Shown here: positions 47,311 to 60,589 of the stretch, one piece after another
Layout of the letters: every line of letters starts with the position of its first letter
Numbering within the stretch: the stretch's first letter is position 1
From: Drosophila pseudoobscura
Lineage: Eukaryota; Arthropoda; Insecta; Diptera; Drosophilidae
Length of the DNA: 64,000 bases
Assembly: GCF_009870125.1 (NCBI RefSeq)
Contig: NC_046680.1
Span: 18,371,501-18,435,500 of the forward strand
Direction: 5' to 3'
The notes under the pieces: generated by a model
Databases searched by the model: none
What the model saw: the letters and a program-made list of their open reading frames with translations, nothing else
What the model was told of the DNA's origin: nothing
Position numbers and translations under genes: made by a program

Positions 47311-50300
47311 CTAGTCTATGGGAGGACGAGCCGAAGGATCGTCGCGATCGATAGGGGGCGGCGAGGTGAGCACTTCCACGCTTTGCGCAGGTCCTGCCGT
47401 CAGGTAGCCAGCCGTTGGGTTGATGCCTGGAATATAAATCCACTCAAGAGCTGTGAATCTTTTTGATTCGTGATTCTCCACTTACCCGTCAGATAGCCGC
47501 GTATGTTGGTGTCGGCAATGAAAAGATCGTGGCGCTGATCCTTGAACTCTGCCCAGACAGGATGCTTGAGCAAGATTTGCGTAACCCGATCGCCATAATT
47601 GAGATTGTGCGTCATCCCTTTAAGGGCCGCAACGATTTGTGCTTTAACCGCAGATGGATTGTCAACGAATTCCAGCCGACTGTCCAGCAAGCCAAGCAGA
47701 AAAGGTATGAGTCCCACCTCCAAGGACTGGCTGATCAATGAGTCCTAGGGATAAATTCAGAGAATGCTTGCTCGAAACTGATGGATTGATTAATGGTGGC
47801 TCAAATACTCACGTGCTGGTGTTTGAAAAGCCGACTCAGTGCCTCGCAGGCCTTCTCAATGCAGTCCCGATTGTGTTCCATGCACTTCTTCAACGGCGCC
47901 ACGCATTCTGTCTGTGAGATGGCACTCACACAGAACTGCAAAGGAATGGGAACAGATAAGTGAGGTTGTCTTGTCAACATTTTCCGCCCCCCCCCACTGA
48001 CCTCAGACAGCGAGAGCTGATGTAATACTGATAGCGTGTTCTTTGGCTGCACCGAGAGTAGATTGAACAGCTTTGGTATGTGGCCCAGCACTGGTATGTC
48101 GTCTGCCAGATTCGGCTGCGAGCGGAGCAGCTCCACGAGCGCGGTGGTGGACAGATCGAGGACATCCTGCTCGGAGGAACTCTTGCTTATCTGATCCACG
48201 ACAAAGTCGAGGAGATCGGAGAGGAACTGCTTTGGCTTGCGCAGCGTCCAAGCGGGATTGCTTACAAACAGGCGCAGGTAAACGCCTGCCACAACAATTT
48301 CATTGGATACGATGTCCTTAAGTATTTCAGGGTCTTTCCACACATGCCGAGGGTTCGATTTTTGCAGCTGGTAAAATCTGCAAGCACAGGGGGATATCAG
48401 GATAGCTCCCAAGCTGAAACCTGAAACTGCCACTCACCTGTCGCAGGCTTCCAAGACCGCGTCGCACACATTCGATCGCGTATTGTCGTTCCAAATGAGC
48501 TCAGGATGCTCGTGAATGGACTCGAAGAGCTGCACGGATGTGGGCGGCGACTCCACCATGGCATCGATGAACAATGTGGGGAGGAATTTCGATATGGTAA
48601 TGCGTACTTTTGGACCACTTAAACGATCGGCTGTCATCTTGGCTAAAATCTCGGCGCACATCTCTCGGATTTGCGGATTACGCGAGTTACAGAACATGTC
48701 TAGGAGATATATGGCTGCGCCCTTGGCCTGGGCCTCCTTGATCATCTCCTGCACATTCATCAGACCCGAGAGTGTCTCCAGCACCTTCACCTGGCTGGCA
48801 CGCAGCTCCGGATCCTTGAGGGCCACCAGATAGTTGCCCAGAATCTCGCAGGAGGCCACCTCGGAAACGCACTCCTTGTTACGGGAGACCAGGGCGACCA
48901 CCTCGAGGGCGACCGACTTAACCGTGGAGCTCTGTAAGGTAATAAGAAGATTTACGTCTGCTTTAGGGAAATCCATACGCTGCTCTTACGTCGGAAAATA
49001 TGTTGTTGGCCAGAAAGCCGAAGATCATCTCGAAATTTCCGATGCATTGAATTTCCACCTCGGCGTTCGCCTTGATTACTGCTATCAGTGCCTTGAGCAC
49101 CATGGTTATGTGCAGTTCCAGTTTCCCATCACTGGCAAAGTCATATTTGCTCTGTTGCAGCGCCAGCTTCTGCTCCGTCTGCGCATCAGTCTCGAGCTTC
49201 TTTCGGCTCTTCGACCGATTGTAAGCATTGAGAACATCGTCAAAGGTGCTGCCCGGCTTAGCCGTCTGCTGCTGCATCTGCAGCTGCGGATGATTGGGTG
49301 CCAGTGTGGGCGTCAGGATGCCGTCGCTGCCCATTTTGGGTGCGGCAGCAGCGCTAGCAGCGGCAACAGAGGCGGCCGGATTCCTCTTGTACTGCAGAAA
49401 CTGGTACGCGTGCTTTAAGTACTCAAGCAGATCCATAATGAACAGCTTGGGCTGCGCAATCGGGTGGGTGGGCATGTCGTTGTAGATGCGTATGAATATG
49501 CCGCCAATCTGCAGTTCCTCTCTAAAGAAGGAGTTCAAAATGGTTAAAAGAAAGCTGATTTGCTTCACCTAGTGGTGGGACTCACTTGTGGGCATCGAAC
49601 TCGAAGCTGGAAACGAGCTCGTAGACCTGGGCAATGTCCTCATGGGTCTCTCGGGCGGAGGAGGTGCGCTGCTGCTCGAGGAAGTCTTTGAGCTGAGCTC
49701 GGGTTCCATTGTCCCAGATGAGGTAGGGATTCCTCGTGTTTGCCGTGAGCAGCTTGAGCACATCGCTGTCTCGCGCAGTGGCAAGCTGGTTGGCAATGTA
49801 GCGGGTGAGAAGGCGGTCGAGGACTTGCTTTACCAATGAATTCTTGGCCTCCCCCGCCACGATGTACTTCTGCTGGATGGCACTGGAGCTGCTCTTGGCC
49901 GGGTTCTGTTGATCGCTGTCGGTGGGCGTGGAGCTGGAGGTGTCACTGCTGCCGGATGAGGTGTCCGGCTCCTTTTCCTTTCCGCCTGTGATAGCCAGCT
50001 GCTTGCTCTGTAGCGGATTATGCGCGTTCTGGGTGTAGGCCGAGCTGGTGGCACCCCCAACTGGTTTGGGCTTGATGGCTGGTGGAGGCTTGGCCGCCGG
50101 CGAGTTGGACTCGCTGCCAGTGATCGGCTTCTGGCGTAACTCCATGCTGTACCCGGCCAGGGAAATGCACCCCAGGACAGCCATCTTGGCCAGATTGTTG
50201 GCCAACTGCTGTTGATTGGATTTGTCGCTCACGTCCACGCCACTCTCGTCCAGCGTGTAGTCATACTCGAAGATAAACAGCAGCAGCGACCAGAGCACTC

Positions 50301-53300
50301 CGTTCCGAGACAGATTGCACTGCAGGTCGTAGTTGTTCGCCGCCAGACTAGTCACCAGGCTCACAGACAGCGTGTGCTTGAAGTACACGACGCGGCACAC
50401 GTCGGACAGCAGCTGCGGCAGCTGGATGATCTTCTGTTTGCACTTCTCAAAGTTGCATGCCACCTCAAAGCAGCGCGTCACATTGGATATGACCTGGTAG
50501 TGCAACGATTCCGGCTTGGAATCGACTCCCAGAATGGACACGCAGCGCGTGTAGGCTTCAAGCAGAGCCTCAATGCCCTCCTCCCGCCGCAACTCTTCGG
50601 CATTCAGGGCGGAGCAGTGGACCGTGTGGTAGCATAGCTCGGAGGCGGCTGTCAGAAGCTGGGCCTCCTTGGAGAAAAGCTCATCGTCGCGCGTCTCCAG
50701 TCGGATGGTCTTGATCAGCTGCGGATAGCCAGCATACTTGTACGGCCGCAGAACTGGAAGAGGTGACCAGATAAGATGAGACCCTGGGACAATGGATTAC
50801 TGGGAGCATGGGAGCACTCACCATCCGGATAACGTTCGAAGAGAATGCTTTGTGTGCGCAGGATCAGCACAATATTATTGGGGTCCGGTCCGCCTGAGCT
50901 CCACACGTTCCGCGAGCAAAGGAATTCATAGGCCTGTGAAAGGAGCAAAGTGATTAGGATAAGGATCTCGTTGAGACTCCTTCGGCTCTTACCTGATTGA
51001 CTTTCTCGAATATCTCGCGGCCGTTCGGGTTCTTATCTGGATGGTACATCTGGGCCAGCTTGTAGTAGCTCTTTCGTATCATGCTCTCGTCTGGCTTTGG
51101 CGTTTTGTTGAGGTCAATGCCAAGATCCTGGTATGCCTGCTGGATAGTCATCTGAGGAGGCTTCTTCTCCACTTCCTTGCGCCAGGCGTCGAGAGTGTGC
51201 TTCAGCAGCTGCACCGGGTCCGAGATGGGCCAATTGGGGAACTTCCGGGTGTCGCACAGGTGCCGCAGATAGTAGATGTGGCAGAAGAGCTCGTTCTCCA
51301 GCTGCGGATAGCTGATGACTGGTATGGCCAGGTACGGATATCTGGCCATCGTGTGGCCTCGCAGACGCGGCGTGAAGTCTGCAATGTGGGCTGCAATCTT
51401 CTCAATGAGCAGCCGTCGCATCTCTGAGCTCCAGATCACCTCGGGCGTGTCGAACTCGCCGAGGAAGATTTCCGCAAACTTTTCGGCGCTGTAGTTCTCC
51501 AGGAAACAGACCATAGCTTCGGGCAGCAGCTGCCCCAGGATGCTGCGGTGCATGATTCCCGACTGCGAAGTCTGGAAATGTGGGGAAACCATTCAGTTTG
51601 ATTCGCAAATAAGTATTTTATTGCTTACCTCCTCGCTGCGGAATCCCTGCTTCATGTGCGTCATCTTGAGGAATCTCGTGATGGGCAGAATGTTGCTGCC
51701 AGTATACATGAGCATAAAGTAAAAAACTCCGGTCAGATAGACCTTGGGCATCTCGGGATTGTCCTCCATTATCTGGCAGAGCAGGGTGGCCACGCGCTCC
51801 AGTAGTCCGGGGTCGTGGGTGAGGCAAACTTGGACCACATGAGGTAGGCAAATGAACTCAGAGAGCTTTCGCGACAGTTTCGGTCCTGGAATGAGCACAG
51901 CCACCCCGTTCTGGGTGCGGCTGGGAAAGAAGCTGGTGCACTTGATCAGAATGTCGAGTATCTTGGAGGATAGCTCCGTTTCGTCGTAGAGCGGCGTGCC
52001 CTTGGCTATAAGGCACCACTTGAGCTGGGGAATTTGCTGCAGAGACCGCCAGCCATCCATGCCAATAGCCCAGCAACGGGTCTTCGGTGTGATTAGTCCT
52101 TTGTGCCAGAGCTCTTTCAGCTCCGAGTACGTGATGGGTCCCTGGCGCTCGGGCTTCTGTCCGTCCTTCTCGATGTTGTAATACCAATCCTTCTCCTCGT
52201 ATGCCGCCATATTTGGACCGGCCTCAATGACATTTGTTTTCGTATTCAGCTGGGCGCGTCCCTTGTGCAGGTGGGCGAGGGTGATGAGATCCACCAGGCA
52301 CTGTACGTGATCGATGAGGGCTCGGCAGTTGGATTTCTCCAGCACCAGGCAGGAAATCAAGTTTATCAGTGCATCGCGCATTGAGGGGGAAAGGCACTAG
52401 AGTAGAGGCAATCGTTGAAGTATATCGTATGAAAACTATAACTTATTTACTCACCCTGTCGCTGAGTTGCAGAATGTACGACATGTCGTTGAACTTTCCG
52501 ATATCTTGGTGGTAGCGCCTGTAGACCTTGGCCAGCGCCTGCAGGGAGAACACGGTCATCTGGTCGTCGTTCACTCGCTGTCGGCACAGAACACGCCGAT
52601 ATAAAGCATTGAAAAGCTCAATCCTACAAAGAATAATGAGAGCCACTTATTACCCTGATTCCTGATCGATTAGACCTGGATACTTACGGATCCTTCACCA
52701 GATTCTGGGGCCAGTCGTCCTTCTCCAGTATCAGTCGTATGTAGTAGTCGCCAATTTTGATTTCATCTGCCAGACATTGGTAGGCTACCTCGAATTCCTG
52801 GTAGTTCCAGGCCACAATCATCTGACCAGCCAAGTCTCGATCGTTTAGGAACTGCCTTAGCTCATTTTCCAAGCACATGCGCAGCTCCTCGCGCGTCTGC
52901 AAAGGAGACTTGTAAGAACAAAAACATTGGGAATGGGTTTTCCTCTCACCTTGTGGTTCCAGATGAGATTTGGCAGACTGTGATCTTTGGCAAAGCTGTA
53001 GAAGAAGTAGGGTAAATTCACAATGGCATCGGAGGTCTTTTTTTTCTGCCGGCGATTGCGCAGAACCACTGGACGATTCTTCAGAGCCTGTGCTGCCCCA
53101 TCCTGCTGTTCGATCAGATTCATGCCCCAATGCTTGATGCCTTGCAAATGCTTCTCTATCACATTCTTGCGTGTTCTGTTGGAATGTTGTATTGCAAACT
53201 TGAGGTTATCGCGGAAATTGAGCTTATCCTCCTCCACATCCGTCTCCGGCACGCCGTCCTCGGACTCCAGGAAGGTCAAGAGGCCAGCGGGCTAAGCAAA

Positions 53301-55873
53301 TAGATTTATGTAAATAATTTTGGCAGAACCCTCGAAGACAGCAACTCACGAAAATACGCTTGAACAGCTCCAGGGCCTCCTCGCTGTCCGTCAGCCATAA
53401 CCCAATCAGATGGCGTGACAGCTGTCGATGCGTAGTCAGAGTGGGATCATTGGAGGGCGTATACAGAGCCACCAGCAGGTGCCGGCACAAGGCCGCCTCG
53501 TCTAGGGCTAGGGCCTGCATCTGCTGAGCCACCTGCAGCTCCCCCTCCTCGATGATGGCCCGCAAGACCAGGCCAGCTCCCTTAACGATCGCCAGCGAGG
53601 GGTGCTGAAACAATTTGTACAAGTAGCGACCACGATCGGCGACCAACTCTAGCAGCGTATCGAACTGCTTGCCGTCGGTCGTTTCGCTGTAAGGCACACA
53701 TAACGCGAAGGTCATGAAATCCAGCATGGCCGACAGAACAAGGGCTCCACTGCCATGGCTCTGCGAAATAAAAGAGTTGATAGGAAATGTTTTACGTTGC
53801 GAATTGCCATGCTGAAAGTACCACATGTGTTGTCCACATATTGAGCAGGGTTTCCAGAAATGATTTCGATGACAGTATGGAGGATTTATTCAGCTGCTCC
53901 TGCTTCAGGTCATGGTCAGTGTTCACCGAATGCATCAGGGAGTTGATCATGTCAATGGCAGAGTATGTAACAGCCAGATCCTTGCGTCGCAAAGCAGCCA
54001 CAACCTTAGTACCAATGATCTCGCGAAATCTAGAAACGCATCCAAATGAAAGTAAATTAAATTAAAGCTGGAAATTGACGCTTTTCTGTGTGGAATGCAG
54101 ACCCCGTTAGATTGGTGAAGGCTGCATAGCCGACTTTGCTGGCCAGGAGACGAGTCAGGGCGTGAAATATGGCCTCCAGCTCCAGATTGCTCAGCTGTGC
54201 AGTGGGACTGTCCAGTTCCTTTTGTGCCAACGCCTGCAGCGCACTCAATATGAGCTTCTCCTTGTTCTCAGCAAACAGACTCTAAAATGGCAAATGAAAA
54301 TGCTGGAGAAGGGTGATCAAACGATTCCTTTGGGGCTACCCACGTCCTGCGTCACACTGTAGTTGAGCCCACTGTGCGGCACATTGGCATTGAAACGCTC
54401 CAGGATCTCGTAACGCTTCGAGGGATTTTGGAAATTGTTGATGACCAAGCGCAACAAGTTGGCCTCCGTTTCCTCGTCCACGGAGCTGCTGAGGGGGACG
54501 TATCTCTTGCCTCTGGGCGTGTTGCTGATGCGTATGTGTACATCCTGATTACCGCTGGAGCGCACCGCATCCAGCATAGTGGCCAGCAGGGAGTCTCGGT
54601 CGTTGGTACTATAACTGCGCACAATTCCGTTCTTGTACTCGATGCTAAAGCGCTGCAGACTGTCCTTGTCGCGAACCAGAGCAAACACATCGGTGAGTGG
54701 GCGCAAAGTGCAGACACTGTAGGTCTGGGGATCCCTCTCCAGAAGCGTGACTTCGGTAAGACAGAGTATGCGCTTCACGGGATCCGGATGGCGTAACGTT
54801 ATCTTTTGCACTGTGAACTCGGTCATCGACGTTTGAAATTGATCGTCACTACGGAGGAAGCAGAAAAATCTTTCTTTACTGAAATGAACACACTTTCTCC
54901 ACTCCCTGTGTCTAACCTGAACTTGCCAAATCGCTGCCTCTCGAACTGCTCGAGTGTTATCTGGCTCTTGAGTATTTTGGTTTCGATGCCCAGGAACTGA
55001 GCCGAACTCTGGGCAATATTCTGCACGATTTCGTGGTGATTCAGGGCTTTGAACAAGTGCAGGCGACTGAAGCCGCCGTAGGCCATCACAATGCCGCCCT
55101 CATAGTCCGATATGCCTGCTTAAAACGTGCGCAAACGTAAACAAAGACCATAAAGATGAGTGCAAGGACAGCCGAAAACAAAGCGTACACATTGAATTAA
55201 AATTGTGAAACATGGCGACAGAACGAAACAGTACAACTGCACATCACGCAAGAGAGCCGAGTCTGTATAGCTACCTATTATTCCCTCAATGTCCTTGTAC
55301 ATGTAGCTGGCGAGCACATCGTTTGTGGTGGGGTCCAGCTGGTCCAGAGAACAAGGCGTCACCTCCAGCACAGTGGGCAGGCTGATGCCCGACCAGTGGT
55401 ACTTGTACGCACTGAAGCGCTGTGAAGAAACATTTCCATAACTGACGACATGAGTCATAAACGGAAGTTGGGCAAACCTGAGTGTTTTTCGGTTTATCGG
55501 CAAACTCTTTGTAGTATTTCAATATAGAGCTGAGTATGTCATTGCGATATTCCGAAGATAATTTGATTGTATCCAGCTTCTTGTCTTTCTTGATGGTCAG
55601 CACGAACTCATTGGGTATCTGAAAAACGGATTTTGGTGGATTTGGTCATTTAAATCGCCATATAGGCCAGTCAGTACATACATTTGAGGTCTTGCTGGGG
55701 GCTGCCGCCACAATATCCGAGTAGGACCAGCGATTCGTTAAATCGAATTTATCTGGATTGTAGGTGGAGATGCCGGCTGTGCCGATGGAGAGGATGCGCT
55801 TGTACTTGCCCTTCCAGGAGTGCTTGGTCACCAGAAAGCACTCCAGGTCGACGTTTTCCCGGGGCGGCAACAT
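47311..55873 (-). CDS. Rme-8: Rme-8 (DNAJC13), endosomal J-domain protein, 21 exons
   Basis: Exons high to low: 55682-55873, 55478-55618, 55275-55419, 54917-55115, 54344-54848, 54103-54281, 53822-54029, 53350-53760, 52950-53291, 52688-52896, 52455-52623, 51629-52396, 50993-51571, 50822-50933, 49586-50753, 48990-49521, 48438-48931, 48002-48377, 47813-47935, 47486-47744, 47311-47426. All are in frame and sum to 2409 codons, 2408 residues, a usual length. Rme-8 works with Hsc70 on early endosomes, in clathrin uncoating and retromer-linked recycling. The N-terminus is PH-like ([19 protein letters not shown]). A GYF-like segment (WYYNIEKDG to PQLKWCL) lies near 970-1030. The J domain has HPD near 1333 ([14 protein letters not shown]). 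Four IWN-type repeats read LIWNHK, VIWSSE, YLIWDN and LIWNDN. Exon 15 has a poorly conserved Ser/Pro/Lys insert. The start at 55873 ([11 protein letters not shown]) could be preceded by an upstream exon. Confidence 0.96.
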
Positions 55874-57372
55874 CGTGTCTTGCAGCTGTCTCGCCAGTGA
55901 ATCCAACTAAATTCCAGCTTTGCACCAACTGCGGGAAAGAGAGAGAGTGTGGAAAATTTGTCTGAATTGGAATTTCTGGCATAGACGGTCGGTGCGCGGC
56001 GTCGCGGCTCAGCTGATTCGTTCACGGGTCGGGTCGGCGTCCAAAATATCCAATTGACTTGCCCATTGCCGGGGCACTGATTAATTAAGTTGACTGCGCC
56101 TGGCCCTGCCACTTATCAGCCAGCAGAAGTGCCAACGCCGCGGAGCACTACACTCAACAAAGACCCGAAAAGGGGGAGTTAACGTGACGAGTAAAACGAC
56201 GATGTGCCATGGAAATGGATCCCAGCTGGTGAAATGGAGCTCTGGAGTGCGGCTCCAGGGTTTTTCGAGGCTCACCTTAAACATCTAGCACATTTCCGCT
56301 TATAAAACCAATTAAATGTTCTAATATTTCTATTTGCAGATTTTTGCAATAAACAATTTATCAGTAATCGGTAACACAGCACTTAAAAGATGGCGTTTTT
56401 CAACACTGGAGATGGTGTAGCCTTAACTGCGAGAAATACCAAATGCCGCAGCAAAAGTTAATGATATTCAGAATTAGGTGCTGTTAGGCGCAAGTCAGCC
56501 GCACTTACAACATGGTTCGGTTCAGTTCAGTTCGGTGGTTCCAGAGAATAAAGGAACCAAATCAGACGAACACTTTACAGGGCCCTAATTTTCGCGCCCT
56601 GCGATAAATTCAAACACAATCGTTTATTTCCATCTAGGAAAACATTGGACTTCCGGACGCACATGGATGTGTTTGATCAAAACCCCGAGCGTAGCTCACC
56701 TGATCCGTCCACTTCTATGATCGCAATAAAAAAACACTTCTAACTTTTGGCTTAACTACAATTAAAACTTTATTTTTCATTTCGTATTGCATAAAACGTA
56801 CGGTACGTATTTTTATCTAAATTAAATGCAAATAAAGATGGCAATGTGTGTGTGTGTGTGTATAAGAATTCCAAGATAAAACAATCTCGCCAACAAAAGT
56901 AAATAAGGCAAACAATAACGAGAAAACGATTCGTATTTTACACAAATGTATAGGGTCTATAATGGTAGGGGCAGCATGGGATGCTGCACTATCTCCACGC
57001 CACCTAGATAATGTTGATGATAAGGTTACGAGTATGAATGCGAAGGTGCGGCCATATAAATTCACGCACTGACCCCGATCTCGTCTTATCCAGAATTTAC
57101 GGACACAAGTGTTGACAGGGACTCGGTGCAAACAAACAGAAGATCGTGTGGATGGATGGATGGAACACGATGAGGATGCTAAGTCTTAGACAAATGTTAA
57201 GTTGAAATCCTAAGCATAGATATCGTGGTTATCTTTCAACAACACGAACATGGAATGAACATAAACATATTTCCATTTAGCTTTACAAAAGTTGCTCAGA
57301 CTGGGAGGGGAAATTGGAATGATTTGAATATAGCAGATGGCTGGCCAGGCCTCTGGTGTTTTGGGTGGCAGG
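55874..57372. other. Rme-8 upstream region and Rab32 3' UTR
   Basis: No extra gene seen. The Rab32 3' UTR probably ends near 56768, where a minus-strand AATAAAG lies. A GT run sits at 56845-56861. The stretch 55900-56750 holds the Rme-8 promoter; no TATA or DRE was recognised. Confidence 0.5.
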
Positions 57373-58157
57373 TCAGCAGGAACACTTGTTTTTGGTTTCC
57401 GTGCCAGTTGCATCGCTGGTGCTGTTCAGGTTGAACTTGTCACCGTCGGCCAGGTCGCCAGTTATCAGCTTATCGTTGATGAGTATCTGTAAACGAGACA
57501 CGGACACATTACACAGGGTATGGGCATCCAGGAGCATAGATCTCTTACCTTATTCACAAGGGCGCGGGACGCTTCATCGATGTTGATGTTCTCCTTGGCG
57601 GATGTCTCGAACCAGCCGGCGAACCCGTTCTCCCGCACATACTCATCCATCTTCTCCGGATTCGTGATGATGCCCTGCTTCTCTTGATCGCACTACGAAC
57701 ACAAAGGGTCAATTAGGAAAGTCTCATCCCACCTCAGCCCCGCTTCCCGCTCCCCACTCACCTTATTGGCCAGCAGTATGCAGGGTATGGGACTCCCGTC
57801 TGGCAGCTGCACCTTCGAATCCAGATCCTCCTTCCACTTGCTCACACAGTCGAACGTTCCGCTGCGTGTCACGTCGAACACGATGAACGCCCCCACCGCC
57901 TCCTTGTAGTAGACTCGCGTCATATTGCCGAATCTCTCCTGGCCGGCGATGTCCCACAGCTGCAGGCGCACTATCGTGTTGCCATCCCACTGGAGCACCT
58001 TCAGGGCGAAGTCCACGCCAATGGTGGCCCGATAGTTTTGGCTGAAGAACTGGTGCACGTAGCGCTTGATGAAGGACGTCTTTCCTGTGCCTAGCTCGCC
58101 GATGACTAGAATTTTGTACAGATGTTCTCGTTTCTCGCTGGTTGACGTCATGATGGC
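57373..58157 (-). CDS. Rab32: Rab32/lightoid GTPase, short form
   Basis: Exons 57762-58157 (ATG at 58151), 57549-57692 and 57373-57486 give 215 residues. Rab32/38 GTPases sort cargo to lysosome-related organelles; in Drosophila the gene is known as lightoid and affects eye pigment granules. Visible motifs: P-loop GELGTGKTS, switch I YRATIGVDFALK (T for GTP/Mg), switch II WDIAGQERF. WDIAGQ is the Rab32-type variant; most Rabs have WDTAGQ. The base-binding motifs are LLANKCDQ, with NKCD split by an intron, and ETSAKEN. The tail ends NKCSC with two cysteines for geranylgeranylation. The ATG lies inside an exon that begins GCC ATC, so the short form needs its own upstream leader exon or promoter. 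Confidence 0.95.
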
Positions 58158-58512
58158 CTGGAAAGATTGAAAAAAAATGGATTTTTAGCAAGCGGATCGG
58201 AACAGCCTATTCTACATATGTTATGGATTAATCTATGTACAATATCTTCGGAGTATTTTCACTTCAATCCGAACCTCGTGGGGCTATGCAAAGCGGTTTC
58301 TTTATCGTTCAAATGAACACTGTGATTTAATAGTCGATTGTCTAGAGCTCTCATCCGCGCAGTTGAATGACACGCACACACACGCACGAACAGAGCCTCC
58401 CACGAAAAGGGGGCCGATGAACAGCCGTCGAGGGCAGGCACACAGAGGCAACACGACACTTGTGGGGCTTCGGTTGTAAATCAACGAGGTAAACAGTTGG
58501 GCGACACCTTAC

Positions 58513-60153
58513 CGGTTCCATTTCCTGATCCATGGTCAGGTCACCAAAGGCCGGCATGGGGTTCGCAGGGGCTGGATCTTTGACGGACTGCTCCTCGCTC
58601 TCCGAGGACACGGAGTCCTCGTTCGAGTACTCGCTGGCCACGGAGTGATAGTGCAGGGTCTCCCTTCTGCCCTCGATGCTGTCGTGGTCACTCAGAACGA
58701 GCTGCTGCTGGGCAAAGCTGAGTCGCCGGAGACTGGAGTCGCTGGGTTCTTCGCTGGAGCTGGGCGGCTGATTGGCTAACGCGGCCACGGCAGCCTCGTA
58801 TGCACTGAGGGGACTGCGCACGGCGCTACCTACGGCGAAACGGACCACGGGCGATGGATTGACGGCCTGGGCGCTCTCCGCTGAGGACACGGCGTCGTCG
58901 GCAGACTGCTCGTTCACGACTGGCAGGGGTGGGGGCGGGCACGTGGGCGGCTCCGGCTCTGGACTGGGTGGCGCCTCTAGGGCCGGCACTTGGTTGCTCT
59001 CTGGGGTGGCCACCGTTGTGGCGTTGGTGGCGACTTGTCTCGAAAGGCGGTGTCCGCGCTGCTGCTGTTGTTGCAGCAATTCCAGCTTCTTGCTGGAGGA
59101 TGACTTGCGAACGGCTCCGGTGCTGCTGGCAGACTGAACCTGAACGCGACTCGGCTTGGCCGGGGCCCGCTCTCTGGGCGGCGTATCTCGTGTGCTCTCG
59201 GTGATAGCGATTTTCCCTCCTGCCTCTGCAGCAGTCGCGAGTCGTTCTGTCGCTGCGGCTGTCGCTGCCTTTGCCTCTGCTGGCTTGGGGGTCGACTGTT
59301 GCTTCTTCTTGGCCACAATCAGCTTTGTCGTCCGAGTGCTGCTCGTGTCTTTGGTAGTCACCGTTGTGGTAGTGGTCGCCTTTTTCTTTCCACCCGCTGT
59401 GGCTTTGCCCGTCGACGCCTCTGCCGTTGGTGTCAGGTAATCCGTCTCGCTGGCTGAGCTCTTGGCCCGAGTCTTGCTGCGGCTCTTGGCTTTGGCCGGC
59501 TCGACTTTCTTCCCGCTTATGGTTATCTGGAGGAGGGTGCCGCTGCTGCTGGCGGATGGTGCACTGGTGCCTGGGTCCGGGTCTTCGTCTGGAGCTGTCT
59601 CCACCCGTTCGAGGCTGCTGTCTAGCACGCTGATCTCATCGCTGGTGGCCAGGCTGTGTGGTCGAACCTTTGGGGTCTTCTTCAGACCGCCCAGCAGCAG
59701 GCGGCGGGTCAGACTCTTCTTCTTCAGCGTCTTCCCAGCGGCTCCACTGTCGGTGCTGTCGACGTCCTCCAGCTGCGTGGGGGCTTCCTCCTCGCTCTTG
59801 GCTTCTTGTTCTTTTTCCTTCTTGGCCTTTGGCTTGGAGAGACTACGAAAGGCGGCCGAGAAGCGTGACCGGGTCTTGATTTTGGAGCTGTTGTCCTCCT
59901 CCTCCTCTTTCTGCTCCTTCTCCTCCTCCCTGTCCTTCCTTACCACCAAGTGCTCGCTCTCCGCTGGCAACTGTTCTGATTCGGCTTCTGGTTCCACTTT
60001 CTGTATGGCTTTTCCCCGCTGCTTTTCGACGTTTTGCATATTTTCACCTAGGGCTAAACCTGGGGCCTGTTCTTCAAAGAGAGACTCTGCCGTGGGGCTA
60101 AACGGAGACTTCCATGGGGTCGTGTCGTGTACTATCCTGTCTGTCCTGGGATC
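58513..60153 (-). CDS. Rab32: Rab32/lightoid long-form N-terminal exon
   Basis: An open exon of about 540 codons ends MDQEMEP followed by a GTAAGG donor at 58512. It joins the Rab exon (GCC ATC ATG ACG) in phase 0, so the long form reads MEPAIMTST and then the Rab domain. The segment is low in complexity: Lys/Glu-rich (KEKEQEAKSEEE), Ala/Thr-rich, Pro-rich (PPSPEPEPPTCPPPPLP), a Gln run and Ser-rich acidic ends. I recall long N-terminal forms of the Drosophila gene, which supports this. The start is uncertain: the frame reaches back to an acceptor (TTGCAG) at 60154 or CCCAG at 60146. The first ATG inside the exon is at 60039, which would give about 726 residues in all. Confidence 0.8.
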
Positions 60154-60383
60154 CTGCAAGGGATCTCGATATCCTGAGCGAATTGAGCAACCGCAATGCA
60201 GTCAAAACAATCGCGCACTGAAATCCAAATTGTTGACGTCTAGGCTTTTATAAATTTTATTAAGCCCAGTCGTCTGCCTGTCCCTCTCCCCTTTCCCCTG
60301 CCCCCGACAGCACCGTTTTGTGGTCGGTTTTACATTACAGTTATACACAAAAAAAAAAAACCAGCCAAAGTGTGTGCGCTTAC

Positions 60384-60568
60384 CAACACTGGTCCGGGAC
60401 AGTCGAAATATTGCGAAATGATCGTGAGAAGAGCGGCGGCTTTTGAATGCCGCGATTGAGTCTGGGGCAGCCGCTTATCAAGCAATCCTCGGACAAAGCC
60501 AGGTCTGTGTCCGTCTCGACCAAATGGCCGACTGAATGAAGCCGCCTGTCTGTCCACCGGCTGGCCAT
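60384..60568 (-). CDS. Rab32: Possible 5' coding exon of the Rab32 long form
   Basis: An ATG at 60568 opens 61 codons plus two bases (MASRWTDRRLHSVGHLVETD onward), ending exactly at a strong GTAAGC donor. The phase fits the acceptor after GATCCCAG at 60146, giving a protein of about 823 residues. The acceptor's pyrimidine tract is poor, so this is a proposal. The exon may instead be a 5' untranslated leader. Confidence 0.35.
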
Positions 60569-60589
60569 GCTCCCGAATCAATCGACTCT

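Noticed and set aside
50212-50637. 141-codon plus-strand frame inside Rme-8
   Set aside because: Lies wholly opposite a conserved Rme-8 exon and shows only mirrored composition.
59462-60253. 263-codon plus-strand open frame opposite the long Rab32 exon
   Set aside because: Ser/Leu-rich product of antisense low-complexity sequence. The minus strand has the in-frame splice to Rab32.
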